From JAICWY01 sp964531205 (GTDB lineage Bacteria; Vulcanimicrobiota; Vulcanimicrobiia; Vulcanimicrobiales; Vulcanimicrobiaceae): a DNA stretch of 10,624 bases. Shown here in pieces: positions 1-7,434 of this stretch (positions within the stretch are counted from its first letter, which is position 1; each line of letters begins with the position of its first letter). Both the position numbers and the translations under genes were made by a program. The DNA is taken from NCBI GenBank assembly GCA_964531205.1, contig CAZHGH010000098.1, positions 1-10,624 of the forward strand, written 5' to 3'. The notes under the pieces are model-generated. The model did no database searches. It was not told the origin of the DNA and saw nothing but the letters and a program-made list of their open reading frames with translations.

Positions 1-81
1 AGATTCACGCCGCCGCCTTCTGCCATGTATAGAAGCAATCCCTAGCGAAAGAAGCTTTCCTGCCAGAGGAGTAACATTGCT
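1..81. other. Left-edge leader, possibly including the end of an upstream gene
   Basis: This short stretch precedes the first complete gene. Three + frames are open at the edge: one ends at TAG 30-32, one at TAG 43-45, and one at TGA 83-85, the last overlapping the TTG start at 82 as TTGA. Any of them could be the 3' end of an upstream gene, and too little is present to choose. A small inverted repeat (GAAAG 47-51, CTTTC 55-59) has no T-run after it, so I do not call it a terminator. No convincing -35/-10 pair is visible. Confidence 0.4.
65..71 (+). promoter_or_regulatory. Ribosome binding site for the small membrane protein gene
   Basis: AGAGGAG lies 10 nt before the TTG at 82. It is the only good Shine-Dalgarno match near the left edge and decides this non-ATG start. 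Confidence 0.65.
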
Positions 82-330
82 TTGACGCAAGCGCAAGAAA
101 CCGAGATTCACGCAACCAACGGGCAATCGCAGCCAGAGCGCGACGGTAACGTAACGCGCACCCTGGTATGGATCGGCGTTGCGGGCCTCTCCGCGGCGCT
201 CGCGTTTACCGTCGTACGTGCGCTGCTCTCACGGCAGCCTCCCGATCCAACCAGTCAGCGCATTCAGCAGTTAATCGACGAGGCGAATCAGCTTCTCAAA
301 ACGCTTGACGACCAAAGACACTCCGGCTAA
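82..330 (+). CDS. Small single-pass membrane protein, function unknown
   Basis: I do not recognise this 82-residue protein. A hydrophilic, Gln/Glu-rich N-terminus (residues 1-26) is followed by one strongly hydrophobic helix (about 27-49, starting at TLVWIGVAGL) that ends in Arg residues. A Pro-rich turn (QPPDP) leads into a charged, probably helical C-terminal segment (about 57-80) with regularly spaced Leu/Ile. The layout suggests a membrane anchor with a short helix able to bind a partner; the R-x5-RQ after the helix favours a cytoplasmic C-terminus by the positive-inside rule. The start is TTG with a good ribosome binding site. Its last 26 bp overlap the rRNA methyltransferase gene, so the two are probably co-translated. 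No catalytic motif or cysteine pair is visible. It is likely a real gene because of the ribosome binding site, the membrane helix and the close coupling. Confidence 0.7.
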   Translation: MTQAQETEIHATNGQSQPERDGNVTRTLVWIGVAGLSAALAFTVVRALLSRQPPDPTSQRIQQLIDEANQLLKTLDDQRHSG

Positions 331-1771
331 CCCTAGCAGCCCCCTCAAACCGGGGGCCGAGGTTGAACTCGGATTTAACGACCTTCTCGCAAATGGACAG
401 GCCGTCGGACGCACCGGCGGCATGGTCGTTTTTTGCTTTGGTCCGTTGCCGCACGAACGCGCCCGCGTACGCGTCACGACGGTCAAACCCAAGTATGCCG
501 TCGCGGAAATGCTCGCGCTCACACTACGCTCGCCGTTCCGCGCGCAGCCATTCTGCCCGGTCTTCGGCATGTGCGGCGGCTGCCAAGTGCAGCACATGAC
601 CTATCCGGCGCAGCTCGGCTGGAAGCAAGACGTCGTTCGCAACGCGCTGCAGCGTATCGGCGGTTTCGCCGACGTTGCGGTGCGGGACCCGGTCGGGATG
701 ATCAATCCGCGCGCCTACCGCAACAAGATGTCGTTGGTCGTCGAACAGACGGTGCCGGTTCCGCGTCTAGGCTTCTATCAACAGCGATCGCACGATTTGG
801 TTCCGATTGCGGGTTGTCCGATCGTGATGCCGCAGCTCAATACGCACATCGCACGCTTGAACGAGGCATTGGCGCAGCCTGCCATGGCGCCCGCGTTTGC
901 AAAAACGCGGCACATCGTCGAACGGACTGCAAAGGCCACCGAACAATCCGTCGTTACGTTTACGACGGCGGAGCCGTCTCCGGAGCTGACGCGCACCGCG
1001 CCCGCGCTGATGAAGCAATTGCCCGGCGCCGTCGGCATTACGAATTCGTTCGATTTGAACAGCCAGAACGCGATCGTGGGACGCAAACATACGCTCGTGG
1101 CCGGTGAGGCGCAAATCGAAGAAATGATTGCCGGCGTCCGTTACCGCGTTTCAGCAGGTTCGTTCTTTCAAGTAAACGTCGAGATTGTTGCGCGCATCTT
1201 TGAAATGATGAAGCCGGGTTTGGACGTGCCGCGGAAGATCGTCGATCTGTATTGCGGCGCGGGAACGTTCTCGCTGTTCTTTGCGAAGCAAGGTTCCGAG
1301 GTGGTAGGCGTCGAGGAGAACGCACAAGCCATCGCCGAGGCGCGCGAAAACGCAACGCTCAACGAGCTCTCCGGCTCGGTGAAGTTCCTTTCCGGTCGCG
1401 TAGAGGAGCTGGTGCGGCGCGGTGAGGTCCGCCAAGCGCTAGAGGCCGCGCAGATCGCGTTTCTCGACCCGCCGCGCAAGGGCAGCGACGAGGTGACGCT
1501 CGAGGCTATCGCGTCCAGCGGCGTGCCGAACATCTGGTATCTTTCTTGCGATCCCGCCACGCTGGCCCGGGATTTGAAGTTTCTCGCGGCCAAAGGATAC
1601 CGGCTGGGCGTCGTGCAGCCGTTCGATATGTTTCCGCATACCGGCCACATCGAGACGCTGGTCACGTTGTATCGCCAAAGCGCGATGCAGCAGCAGATCA
1701 TCGAGGAAGCTTTTAAAGACGCACCGACTCCCGTTTGGCCCAAGGAGTACCCTGATTTTGTCTTCCGATAA
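305..1771 (+). CDS. rlmD: 23S rRNA (uracil-C5)-methyltransferase, RlmD/TrmA family, with Fe-S site
   Basis: This 488-residue enzyme belongs to the SAM-dependent m5U methyltransferases (RlmD/RlmCD/TrmA). Residues about 16-72 form a TRAM RNA-binding domain. Four cysteines fit the family 4Fe-4S site: C84, C90, C93 (CPVFGMCGGC) and C171 (AGCPI). The C-terminal Rossmann domain has SFFQVN (286-291), the SAM loop DLYCGAGTF (314-322) and FLDPPRKG (386-393). C415 in SCDPATLARD is the expected nucleophile and E450 in HTGHIET the expected base. Residues about 460-488 extend past the usual family end, and the gatC start lies inside this tail. The TTG at 305 is the only start codon between the in-frame stop at 272 and an ATG at 422 that would delete TRAM. 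No Shine-Dalgarno is visible, so translation probably depends on the overlapping upstream gene. The family is certain. The target (U1939 of 23S rRNA, another rRNA site or tRNA U54) cannot be read from the sequence. Confidence 0.9.
   Translation: MTTKDTPANPSSPLKPGAEVELGFNDLLANGQAVGRTGGMVVFCFGPLPHERARVRVTTVKPKYAVAEMLALTLRSPFRAQPFCPVFGMCGGCQVQHMTYPAQLGWKQDVVRNALQRIGGFADVAVRDPVGMINPRAYRNKMSLVVEQTVPVPRLGFYQQRSHDLVPIAGCPIVMPQLNTHIARLNEALAQPAMAPAFAKTRHIVERTAKATEQSVVTFTTAEPSPELTRTAPALMKQLPGAVGITNSFDLNSQNAIVGRKHTLVAGEAQIEEMIAGVRYRVSAGSFFQVNVEIVARIFEMMKPGLDVPRKIVDLYCGAGTFSLFFAKQGSEVVGVEENAQAIAEARENATLNELSGSVKFLSGRVEELVRRGEVRQALEAAQIAFLDPPRKGSDEVTLEAIASSGVPNIWYLSCDPATLARDLKFLAAKGYRLGVVQPFDMFPHTGHIETLVTLYRQSAMQQQIIEEAFKDAPTPVWPKEYPDFVFR
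1742..1747 (+). promoter_or_regulatory. Ribosome binding site for gatC
   Basis: AAGGAG sits 10 nt before the TTG at 1758, inside the 3' end of the methyltransferase gene. It supports the non-ATG gatC start. Confidence 0.75.
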
Positions 1772-2054
1772 GATTGACATCCGATACGTTGCGAAGTTGG
1801 CGCGCATCGAGTTGACCGATGAAGAGGTCGCGCGTTTTGGCGCTCAGCTCGGAAACTTGCTCGAACACGTGAACGTGCTCAACGAGCTGGATACCGCTGC
1901 GGTGCCGGCAACCGCGCAAGTGATCGAGTCGCGTAACGTCGAGCGGGAAGATGTCTTGATTTCGTGTCTGGATCGCGAAACGGTGCTCTCGCAGGCGCCG
2001 CAGCGGCAGGGTGCGTTCTTCCGCGTTCCACGCATTATTGCGGAGGAAGGCTAA
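1758..2054 (+). CDS. gatC: Glutamyl/aspartyl-tRNA amidotransferase subunit C
   Basis: GatC is the small non-catalytic subunit of GatCAB. It wraps around the GatA-GatB interface and stabilises GatA. The 98 residues match the family in length and pattern: an N-terminal helix with VAKLARIELTDEEVARFGAQL (about 10-30), a leucine-rich helix ending at about residue 45, and the closing QRQGAFFRVPRII segment near the C-terminus. The TTG start follows a clear AAGGAG. The gene overlaps the methyltransferase by 14 bp in another frame, and its TAA overlaps the gatA ATG as TAATG. This arrangement should give near-equal synthesis of the subunits. Confidence 0.95.
   Translation: MSSDKIDIRYVAKLARIELTDEEVARFGAQLGNLLEHVNVLNELDTAAVPATAQVIESRNVEREDVLISCLDRETVLSQAPQRQGAFFRVPRIIAEEG
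2042..2050 (+). promoter_or_regulatory. Ribosome binding site for gatA
   Basis: GGAGGAAGG lies 3 nt from the ATG at 2054 at its closest, and its GGAGG core is 7 nt away. It decides for this start over the in-frame open extension reaching back to 1964 inside gatC. Confidence 0.75.
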
Positions 2055-3508
2055 TGCCTGACGTCATTCGGTTGAGCGCCGCTGAAGTGGCGCGCGAGGT
2101 GAACGCAGGCAAACTTTCCGCCCGCGAAGTGGCGGATGCAACGCTTGCGCACGTCGATGCGGTGGACGATCGCATCGGTTCGTATTTAACGCGCCTGCAC
2201 GAGCTCGCGCGTGAAACGGCGCAGCGCGTTGATGCGCGCGTGAAGAACGGCGAGAACTTACCGCTCGCAGGCGTTCCGGTTGCGGTGAAGGACAACATGT
2301 GCTTGACCGGCACCCGGACGACGGCAGGCTCGAAGATTCTCGAGCATTGGATCGCGCCGTACACGTCGACGGCAGTGCAGCGCATTATCAATGCGGGCGG
2401 CATTCCAATCGGCAAAACCAACATGGATGAATTCGCCATGGGAAGCTCCTGCGAGAACAGCGCATTAGGCGTGACCCGTAATCCGTACGATCTCAATCGC
2501 GTTCCGGGCGGAAGTTCTGGCGGTTCCGCCGCAGCCGTTGCCGCATACGAAGCGGCGATTGGTTTGGGCAGCGATACCGGCGGCTCGATTCGCGAGCCCG
2601 GCGCATTCTGCAACCTCGTTGGTTTTAAACCGACGTACGGCCGCGTATCGCGTTACGGACTGATTGCGTTTGCATCGAGCCTCGACCAAATCGGTCCATT
2701 GACCCGTACGGTTGAAGATGCGGCGCTTGCGTACGAAGCGATGGCCGGCCATGACGTCATGGACGCGACGAGCATCGATCGTCCTGTCGAACGCGCAAGC
2801 GATAAGCTGCGCGGCGATCTGAAAGGCTTGCGCGTCGGTATCGTCAAGGAGTTCGTGACCGAAAAACTCGGCGCGCAGATTCACGCGCTCTATCAGCAAG
2901 CGTATGCGGAACTCGAGAAGCTCGGCGCGGAACTCGTCGAAGTCTCGTTACCGACGGCCGACTACGGGCTTGCGACGTACTATTTGATTGCGCCGGCAGA
3001 GTGCAGCAGCAACCTCGCGCGTTTCGACGGCGTGCGCTACGGGCTGCGCGTTCCCGGCGACGACGTCGGACAGATGTACGAGAGGACGCGCGCTGCCGGC
3101 TTTGGGCCGGAGGTGAAGCGCCGCATTCTGATCGGTACGTATGCGCTTTCGAGCGGATATTACGACGCGTACTATGTGAAGGCCCAAAAGGCGCGCACGT
3201 TATTTTCGCAAGACTTTAAACGCGCGTTCGAAAAGTGCGATCTCATCGCGTCGCCGGCCGCGAGCTCGCCCGCGTTTGAGTTCAATGCGAAAAGCGATCC
3301 GTATAGCATGTACATGATGGATTATTACACGATTCCGATGTCGCTCGCGGGGTTGCCCGCGCTTTCCGTTCCGTGCGGATGGATTGATGGAATGCCGATG
3401 GGCTTACAGCTTGCAGCGCCGCTCTTCCAAGAAGCTCAGCTGCTGAGCGCCGCACATGCGTATGAGATCGGCACGAAGCACGCCGAGAAAGTGCCGGTGG
3501 CGCTATGA
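2054..3508 (+). CDS. gatA: Glutamyl/aspartyl-tRNA amidotransferase subunit A
   Basis: GatA is the glutaminase of GatCAB. It releases ammonia from glutamine (or asparagine), which is channelled to GatB to amidate Glu-tRNA(Gln) or Asp-tRNA(Asn) in the cytoplasm. The 484-residue protein is a full-length amidase-signature enzyme. The Ser-cisSer-Lys triad is intact: K79 (PVAVKDN), S154 in the Gly/Ser-rich PGGSSGGSAA, and nucleophile S178 in SDTGGSIRE. These numbers coincide with the classical bacterial GatA numbering, which supports the ATG at 2054. SIRE replaces the commoner SIRQ after the nucleophile. That is a mild variation and not a sign of inactivity. The frame upstream to 1964 is open only because it runs through gatC. 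gatA overlaps gatC by 1 bp and gatB by 4 bp (ATGA), so the three subunits are translationally coupled. Confidence 0.97.
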   Translation: MPDVIRLSAAEVAREVNAGKLSAREVADATLAHVDAVDDRIGSYLTRLHELARETAQRVDARVKNGENLPLAGVPVAVKDNMCLTGTRTTAGSKILEHWIAPYTSTAVQRIINAGGIPIGKTNMDEFAMGSSCENSALGVTRNPYDLNRVPGGSSGGSAAAVAAYEAAIGLGSDTGGSIREPGAFCNLVGFKPTYGRVSRYGLIAFASSLDQIGPLTRTVEDAALAYEAMAGHDVMDATSIDRPVERASDKLRGDLKGLRVGIVKEFVTEKLGAQIHALYQQAYAELEKLGAELVEVSLPTADYGLATYYLIAPAECSSNLARFDGVRYGLRVPGDDVGQMYERTRAAGFGPEVKRRILIGTYALSSGYYDAYYVKAQKARTLFSQDFKRAFEKCDLIASPAASSPAFEFNAKSDPYSMYMMDYYTIPMSLAGLPALSVPCGWIDGMPMGLQLAAPLFQEAQLLSAAHAYEIGTKHAEKVPVAL

Positions 3509-4980
3509 CCGTTGCTGAAAAGGTCCGGACCAAGTACGAGGCGGTGATCGGCATCGAGTGTCACGTCGAGCTAAAGACGAAGACGAAGATGTTCTGCGGC
3601 TGCGCGAACGAGTTCGGCGGTGAACCCAACACCAAGGTCTGCCCGGTGTGTTTGGCATTGCCCGGTGCGCTGCCGGTACCGAATAAAGAAGCGATTCAGC
3701 ACATGATCGCCGCGGGTCTCGCATTTGATGCGGAGATTCCGGCGTTTTCGAAATTCGACCGGAAGAATTACTTCTATCCGGACATGCCCAAGAATTACCA
3801 GATCTCGCAGTACGATATGCCGCTCACAATTGGGGGCGTCGTGCGTTACTGGCTCGATGACGGCACGATGAAAGAATGCCGCCTCACGCGTATCCACTTA
3901 GAGGAAGATACCGGAAAATCCACGCACGCGGGCAGCGGCGACGGGCGCATCGCGGGAAGCGAATATTCGCTGATCGATTTCAACCGCGCGGGCGTACCGC
4001 TCATGGAGTGCGTATCAGAGCCGGATATTCGTAGCGCGGAAGAGGCGGTCGGGTATCTCGAGGCGCTCAAGCGCACGTTCGTGCAGCTCGGCGTGAGCGA
4101 CGTCAAAATGGAAGAAGGCTCGCTGCGCTGCGATGCCAACGTCTCGATTCGCCCCATCGGTTCCACCGAACTCGGCACGAAGACTGAGATCAAAAACATG
4201 AACTCGTTTCGTTCCGTGTACCGCGCCATCGAAAGCGAAATCGAACGGCAGATTGAGATTATCGAGAGCGGCGGACGCATCATTCAGGAAACGCGCGGCT
4301 GGGACGAAGTGCAAGGCGTTACGCACTCGATGCGTAGCAAAGAGCAGGCGCACGACTACCGCTATTTCCCCGATCCGGACCTGACGCCGCTGGAGATCGA
4401 TCGCGCAACGGTCGAACGGATCAAAGCGACGCTTCCGGCATTGCCGCCGCAGCGTTTCGAGCGCTACACCAAAGAGTACGGCATCGACGTGAAGCCGGCG
4501 ACGCAACTCATCGATAATCTTGCGCTTGCGGATTACTTCGATCGGTCCGTGGCGGCAAGCAAGAATCCGCAGCAGAGCGCGAACTTCGTGCTCGGCGATC
4601 TCTCGCGTCTGGCGAACGAGACGGGTACGCCCGTGCACGAGTCGCCGGTAACGCCGGAGCATTTGGCCGAGCTGATTGCGCTCGTTGAGTCGAAGACGAT
4701 CAACTCGAAGATCGCCAAAGAGCTGTTGCAGCGCATGTGGAACGGCGAAGGTTCGCCGAAGGCTATTGTCGAGAAAGAGGGCCTCGCGCAAACCAGCGAT
4801 ACCGGCGAAATTGAGAAGTTCGTCGATGAAGTGCTTGCCGGTAACGAAAAGGCCGTTGCCGACTACAAGTCAGGGAAGACGAACATTCTCGGATTCCTCA
4901 CCGGGCAAGTCATGAAGCTCTCGCGTGGCAAGGCCAATCCTGCGCTCGTCCAGGAGCTCTTGAAGCAGAAGTTGGGATAG
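3505..4980 (+). CDS. gatB: Glutamyl/aspartyl-tRNA amidotransferase subunit B
   Basis: GatB is the kinase/amidotransferase subunit. It phosphorylates the mischarged Glu or Asp on the tRNA and accepts ammonia from GatA. The 491 residues have the usual length and order. A candidate zinc site is C31, C33, C46 and C49 (FCGC then VCPVC). The catalytic cradle contains FDRKNYFYPDMPKNYQIS (84-101), HLEEDTGKS (131-139), DFNRAGVPLMECVSEPD (158-174), RCDANVSIRP (208-217), KTEIKNMNSFR (226-236) and DYRYFPDPDL (284-293). The C-terminal third is the helical YqeY-like tRNA-binding tail. The ATG overlaps the gatA stop as ATGA, and with only a weak GGTGG upstream, coupling probably drives initiation. Gln versus Asn specificity depends on which non-discriminating synthetases exist elsewhere in the genome. 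Confidence 0.97.
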   Translation: MTVAEKVRTKYEAVIGIECHVELKTKTKMFCGCANEFGGEPNTKVCPVCLALPGALPVPNKEAIQHMIAAGLAFDAEIPAFSKFDRKNYFYPDMPKNYQISQYDMPLTIGGVVRYWLDDGTMKECRLTRIHLEEDTGKSTHAGSGDGRIAGSEYSLIDFNRAGVPLMECVSEPDIRSAEEAVGYLEALKRTFVQLGVSDVKMEEGSLRCDANVSIRPIGSTELGTKTEIKNMNSFRSVYRAIESEIERQIEIIESGGRIIQETRGWDEVQGVTHSMRSKEQAHDYRYFPDPDLTPLEIDRATVERIKATLPALPPQRFERYTKEYGIDVKPATQLIDNLALADYFDRSVAASKNPQQSANFVLGDLSRLANETGTPVHESPVTPEHLAELIALVESKTINSKIAKELLQRMWNGEGSPKAIVEKEGLAQTSDTGEIEKFVDEVLAGNEKAVADYKSGKTNILGFLTGQVMKLSRGKANPALVQELLKQKLG

Positions 4981-4994
4981 CGTTGGCATTGCGA

Positions 4995-5073
4995 CCCCTT
5001 CGGGCTCGCCCTTCGACTGCGCGGCCGGCTGCGCCGGCGCTTTGCTCAGGGTCCTTCGATACCTCAGGATGAC
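4995..5073. repeat. GC-rich CCTTCG...CTCAGG palindromic repeat
   Basis: The gatB-mutS2 gap holds repeated modules. CCCTTCG occurs at 4996-5002 and 5009-5015 and TCCTTCG at 5052-5058. CTCAGGG lies at 5045-5051 and CTCAGGATGAC at 5063-5073. Pairing of CCCT with AGGG and of TCCT with AGGA makes two short imperfect inverted units in series. The first is interrupted by a GC-only inverted repeat (GCCGGC 5024-5029, GCCGGC 5032-5037). From memory, units of the form CCTTCGAC-N-GCTCAGGATGAC are common dispersed intergenic repeats in many environmental bacteria and often yield spurious peptide calls. The last unit runs into the mutS2 ATG at 5069. No T-run follows, so a terminator role is not supported. 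Confidence 0.6.
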
Positions 5074-7423
5074 AAGTATCGCCGATCAACGCACCCTAGA
5101 AACGCTCGATTTTGCCAGCGTGCGCGAGCGTGTCGTAGCGCAAACCAGAACAGAGCGAGGGCGTCACCTGGCAGAAGAGCTCTCACCGTTCGTCGACTTC
5201 GATCGCGTAAAGCGCGAACAAGCCGCAACGTCGGAGATCCGGGAGCTCGTGGCGGGCGCTGACATGTATGTGATGCCGGCGGTCGATACGGCGGATTTAA
5301 CACAGCGGGCAAGCATCGGGACGACAATTGGAGCGACGGAGTTGCGCGCCGTGGGTGATGCAATCGCGGCGGCCGCTGCAGCGTACAACAAAACGCGCGA
5401 ACAGCCTAGCGAAATAATCGGCGCTATTACCGCCGCGTATCGTCCGTTAAAAGAAGTGCAGCGTGCGATCGTCGATGCGATTGACGAGCGCGGCACCGTT
5501 CTGGAGCGAGCATCGCCGGCACTTGGACGCATACGCAAGAACATCCAGCACGCGCAAAATGAAGCGCGCGATCGCGTCAGTGCGATGTTGCGCTCTTCGA
5601 AATACGCGCGTGCGATTCAAGATGCCGTCGTGACGATTCGCGAAGGGCGGTTCGTCGTACCGATTAAGGCGGAGTTCAGCGGTGAATTTCCCGGGATCGT
5701 GCACGATACGAGTTCAAGCGGTCAAACGCTCTTCGTTGAACCGCTTGCCGCACTCGATGCGAACAACCGGCTGCGGACGCTGAAGTTGGAAGAAGAACGC
5801 GAAATCGCTCGCATTCTTCAGGAACTCTCGCGCCTTGTCGGCACCAATGCGCAGCAAATCGAACTGAACGTCGATATCCTTGCAGATCTGGACCTGCTGG
5901 TCGCTAAAGCCCGCGTTGCGCAATCAATGGACGCGCGCGCGCCGGAATTACTCGAAACGCCGACGCTGGCTATCGAGAACGGCCGCCATCCATTACTCGC
6001 CGATCGTGCCGTGCCGCAATCCTTAGAGCTCACGGAAGACGTGCGGCTACTGGTCATCAGCGGCCCGAACATGGGCGGCAAGACGGTCGCGCTGAAGATG
6101 GTCGGACTTTTTGTCGCGATGACGTACGCCGGCATGCAGATTCCCGCGGGCCCCGCAACGCGCATCGGACACTTCACCCGAATTTTCACCGACATCGGTG
6201 ACGAGCAATCCATTGCGGAGAACGCGTCGACGTTCTCCGCGCACCTTCGCCGCATGCGCGAAATTATCGCCGAGGCGGATGAGCGTTCGTTGGTGCTCGT
6301 CGATGAAATCGGCGGCGGCACGGAGCCGACGAGCGGTGCCGCACTTGCCGTTGCGATGCTGGAGCGATTGCTCGCGGTACGCGCCGCGGGCATTGTCACG
6401 ACGCACTCGACGGAACTCAAACTCTTCGCGCATCAAACGCCCGGCGTCGCGAATGCGAGCGTGCGGTTCGATCCGCAAACCTTCGTTCCAACATATCATC
6501 TCGACGTCGGCATGCCCGGGCAATCGCTGGCATTTCCCCTTGCGCGTTCGCTCGGCATACCGAACGAGCTCATTCAACGAGCGGAATCGCTTCTGAGTAC
6601 CCGCGAACGCGATTATGAGAGCGCGCTGGCGGAGCTTTCCGATTTAAGCGCGCGCTTGCAGAGCGAGCGCGATGCTCTCGACCGCGAACGCGTGCACGTC
6701 GATCGTTTGCAAGAGAATCTGCGTTCGCGGACCGAGGCGCTAGAGAAAGAACGCCGCCAATTCGCCGACACCGCAGAAGCTCGCATGCAAAGTGCACTGC
6801 GGGACTTTAGCAACGAACTTGCGCGGCGCGCCTCCGAGCAGCGTAGCGCGCGTCCGCGCGTAACGCCGTCGCAGAGCGCTTTGCTGCAGCGCACGCTCGA
6901 CGAGATGCGTCGCGATTTGGGCGTCAAACCTGAGGCCGCCGAAGCAACAGACGATGGGACCTTCGCGCCGGACGAACGCGTACGCATCGTTTCCTTTAAT
7001 CAAGACGGAACGGTGATTGCGGACAACGGCGACTCCGTGCTGGTCGCGATCGGCCCGATGAAAACGGTCGTCTCAAAAAGCGACGTGCGGCGGCGCGGCA
7101 GAAGCGATGCCGATCGCGCCCGCAAGGTGCAGCGCAGCGATGGCGGCGGAGGCACGGCAAAGATGGAAGCTGCTGCGCGAACCATGGCAGAGCTCGACGT
7201 ACGCGGCAAGCGTTACGTCGAGGCTGAGCCGATTGTCGACCAATGGATCGACGAAGCCGTGCTCGCCGGAAATTCACCGCTCCGGCTCATTCACGGCAAA
7301 GGCACCGGCATGCTCGGCCGCGGTTTGCAAGAGTTTTTACGTTCGCATCCGCACGTCAAAAACGTTCGATACGGCGATGAAAACGAAGGCGGCGGCGGCG
7401 TGACGATCTTCGAGCTTCGCTAA
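5069..7423 (+). CDS. mutS2: MutS2 ATPase with C-terminal Smr domain
   Basis: MutS2 is a MutS-like dimeric ATPase lacking the mismatch-recognition domain. Family members suppress homologous recombination or, in Bacillus, split collided ribosomes. The 784-residue protein starts directly with the lever/clamp region and contains the MutS2-typical SSSGQTLFVEP (about 215-225). The ATPase has Walker A GPNMGGKT (332-339), the IGDEQSIAENASTFSAHL loop (376-393), Walker B LVLVDEIGGGTEP (408-420) and TTHS (444-447). A long charged coiled coil (about 511-596), a KOW-like segment (about 632-671) and an Smr domain (about 707-784) follow. The Smr domain has LDVRG and HGKGTG (742-747), with LG where LR is usual after the HGKGTG. 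An in-frame TTG at 5042 would add nine residues encoded wholly by the repeat. I prefer the ATG at 5069, although no Shine-Dalgarno is well spaced for either. Confidence 0.95.
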   Translation: MTSIADQRTLETLDFASVRERVVAQTRTERGRHLAEELSPFVDFDRVKREQAATSEIRELVAGADMYVMPAVDTADLTQRASIGTTIGATELRAVGDAIAAAAAAYNKTREQPSEIIGAITAAYRPLKEVQRAIVDAIDERGTVLERASPALGRIRKNIQHAQNEARDRVSAMLRSSKYARAIQDAVVTIREGRFVVPIKAEFSGEFPGIVHDTSSSGQTLFVEPLAALDANNRLRTLKLEEEREIARILQELSRLVGTNAQQIELNVDILADLDLLVAKARVAQSMDARAPELLETPTLAIENGRHPLLADRAVPQSLELTEDVRLLVISGPNMGGKTVALKMVGLFVAMTYAGMQIPAGPATRIGHFTRIFTDIGDEQSIAENASTFSAHLRRMREIIAEADERSLVLVDEIGGGTEPTSGAALAVAMLERLLAVRAAGIVTTHSTELKLFAHQTPGVANASVRFDPQTFVPTYHLDVGMPGQSLAFPLARSLGIPNELIQRAESLLSTRERDYESALAELSDLSARLQSERDALDRERVHVDRLQENLRSRTEALEKERRQFADTAEARMQSALRDFSNELARRASEQRSARPRVTPSQSALLQRTLDEMRRDLGVKPEAAEATDDGTFAPDERVRIVSFNQDGTVIADNGDSVLVAIGPMKTVVSKSDVRRRGRSDADRARKVQRSDGGGGTAKMEAAARTMAELDVRGKRYVEAEPIVDQWIDEAVLAGNSPLRLIHGKGTGMLGRGLQEFLRSHPHVKNVRYGDENEGGGGVTIFELR

Positions 7424-7427
7424 GGAG
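7422..7427 (+). promoter_or_regulatory. Ribosome binding site for tyrS
   Basis: AAGGAG overlaps the mutS2 stop (TAAGGAG) and is 7 nt from the TTG at 7435. It favours that TTG over the in-frame ATG at 7459, which has no such site. Confidence 0.75.
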
Positions 7428-7434
7428 ACGGTCC

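Noticed and set aside
47..59. GAAAG/CTTTC inverted repeat near the left edge
   Set aside because: Too short to support a terminator or operator claim without a T-run or a second copy.
1964..2053. 30-residue N-terminal extension of GatA
   Set aside because: It lies within gatC. GGAGG before the ATG at 2054 and the triad numbering both favour the shorter protein.
4015..4791. 258-codon open frame on the minus strand inside gatB
   Set aside because: It is antisense to a fully conserved gatB, is Arg-rich as expected of shadow frames in GC-rich DNA, and shows no motif or ribosome binding site. The same applies to the long antisense frames within rlmD, gatA, mutS2 and tyrS.
4995..5068. Rho-independent terminator after gatB
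   Set aside because: Hairpins are possible, but no T-run follows either of them on either strand. It is better read as a repeat.
7424..7434. T-box leader for tyrS
   Set aside because: Only 11 bp separate mutS2 and tyrS, and no leader structure or terminator is present.
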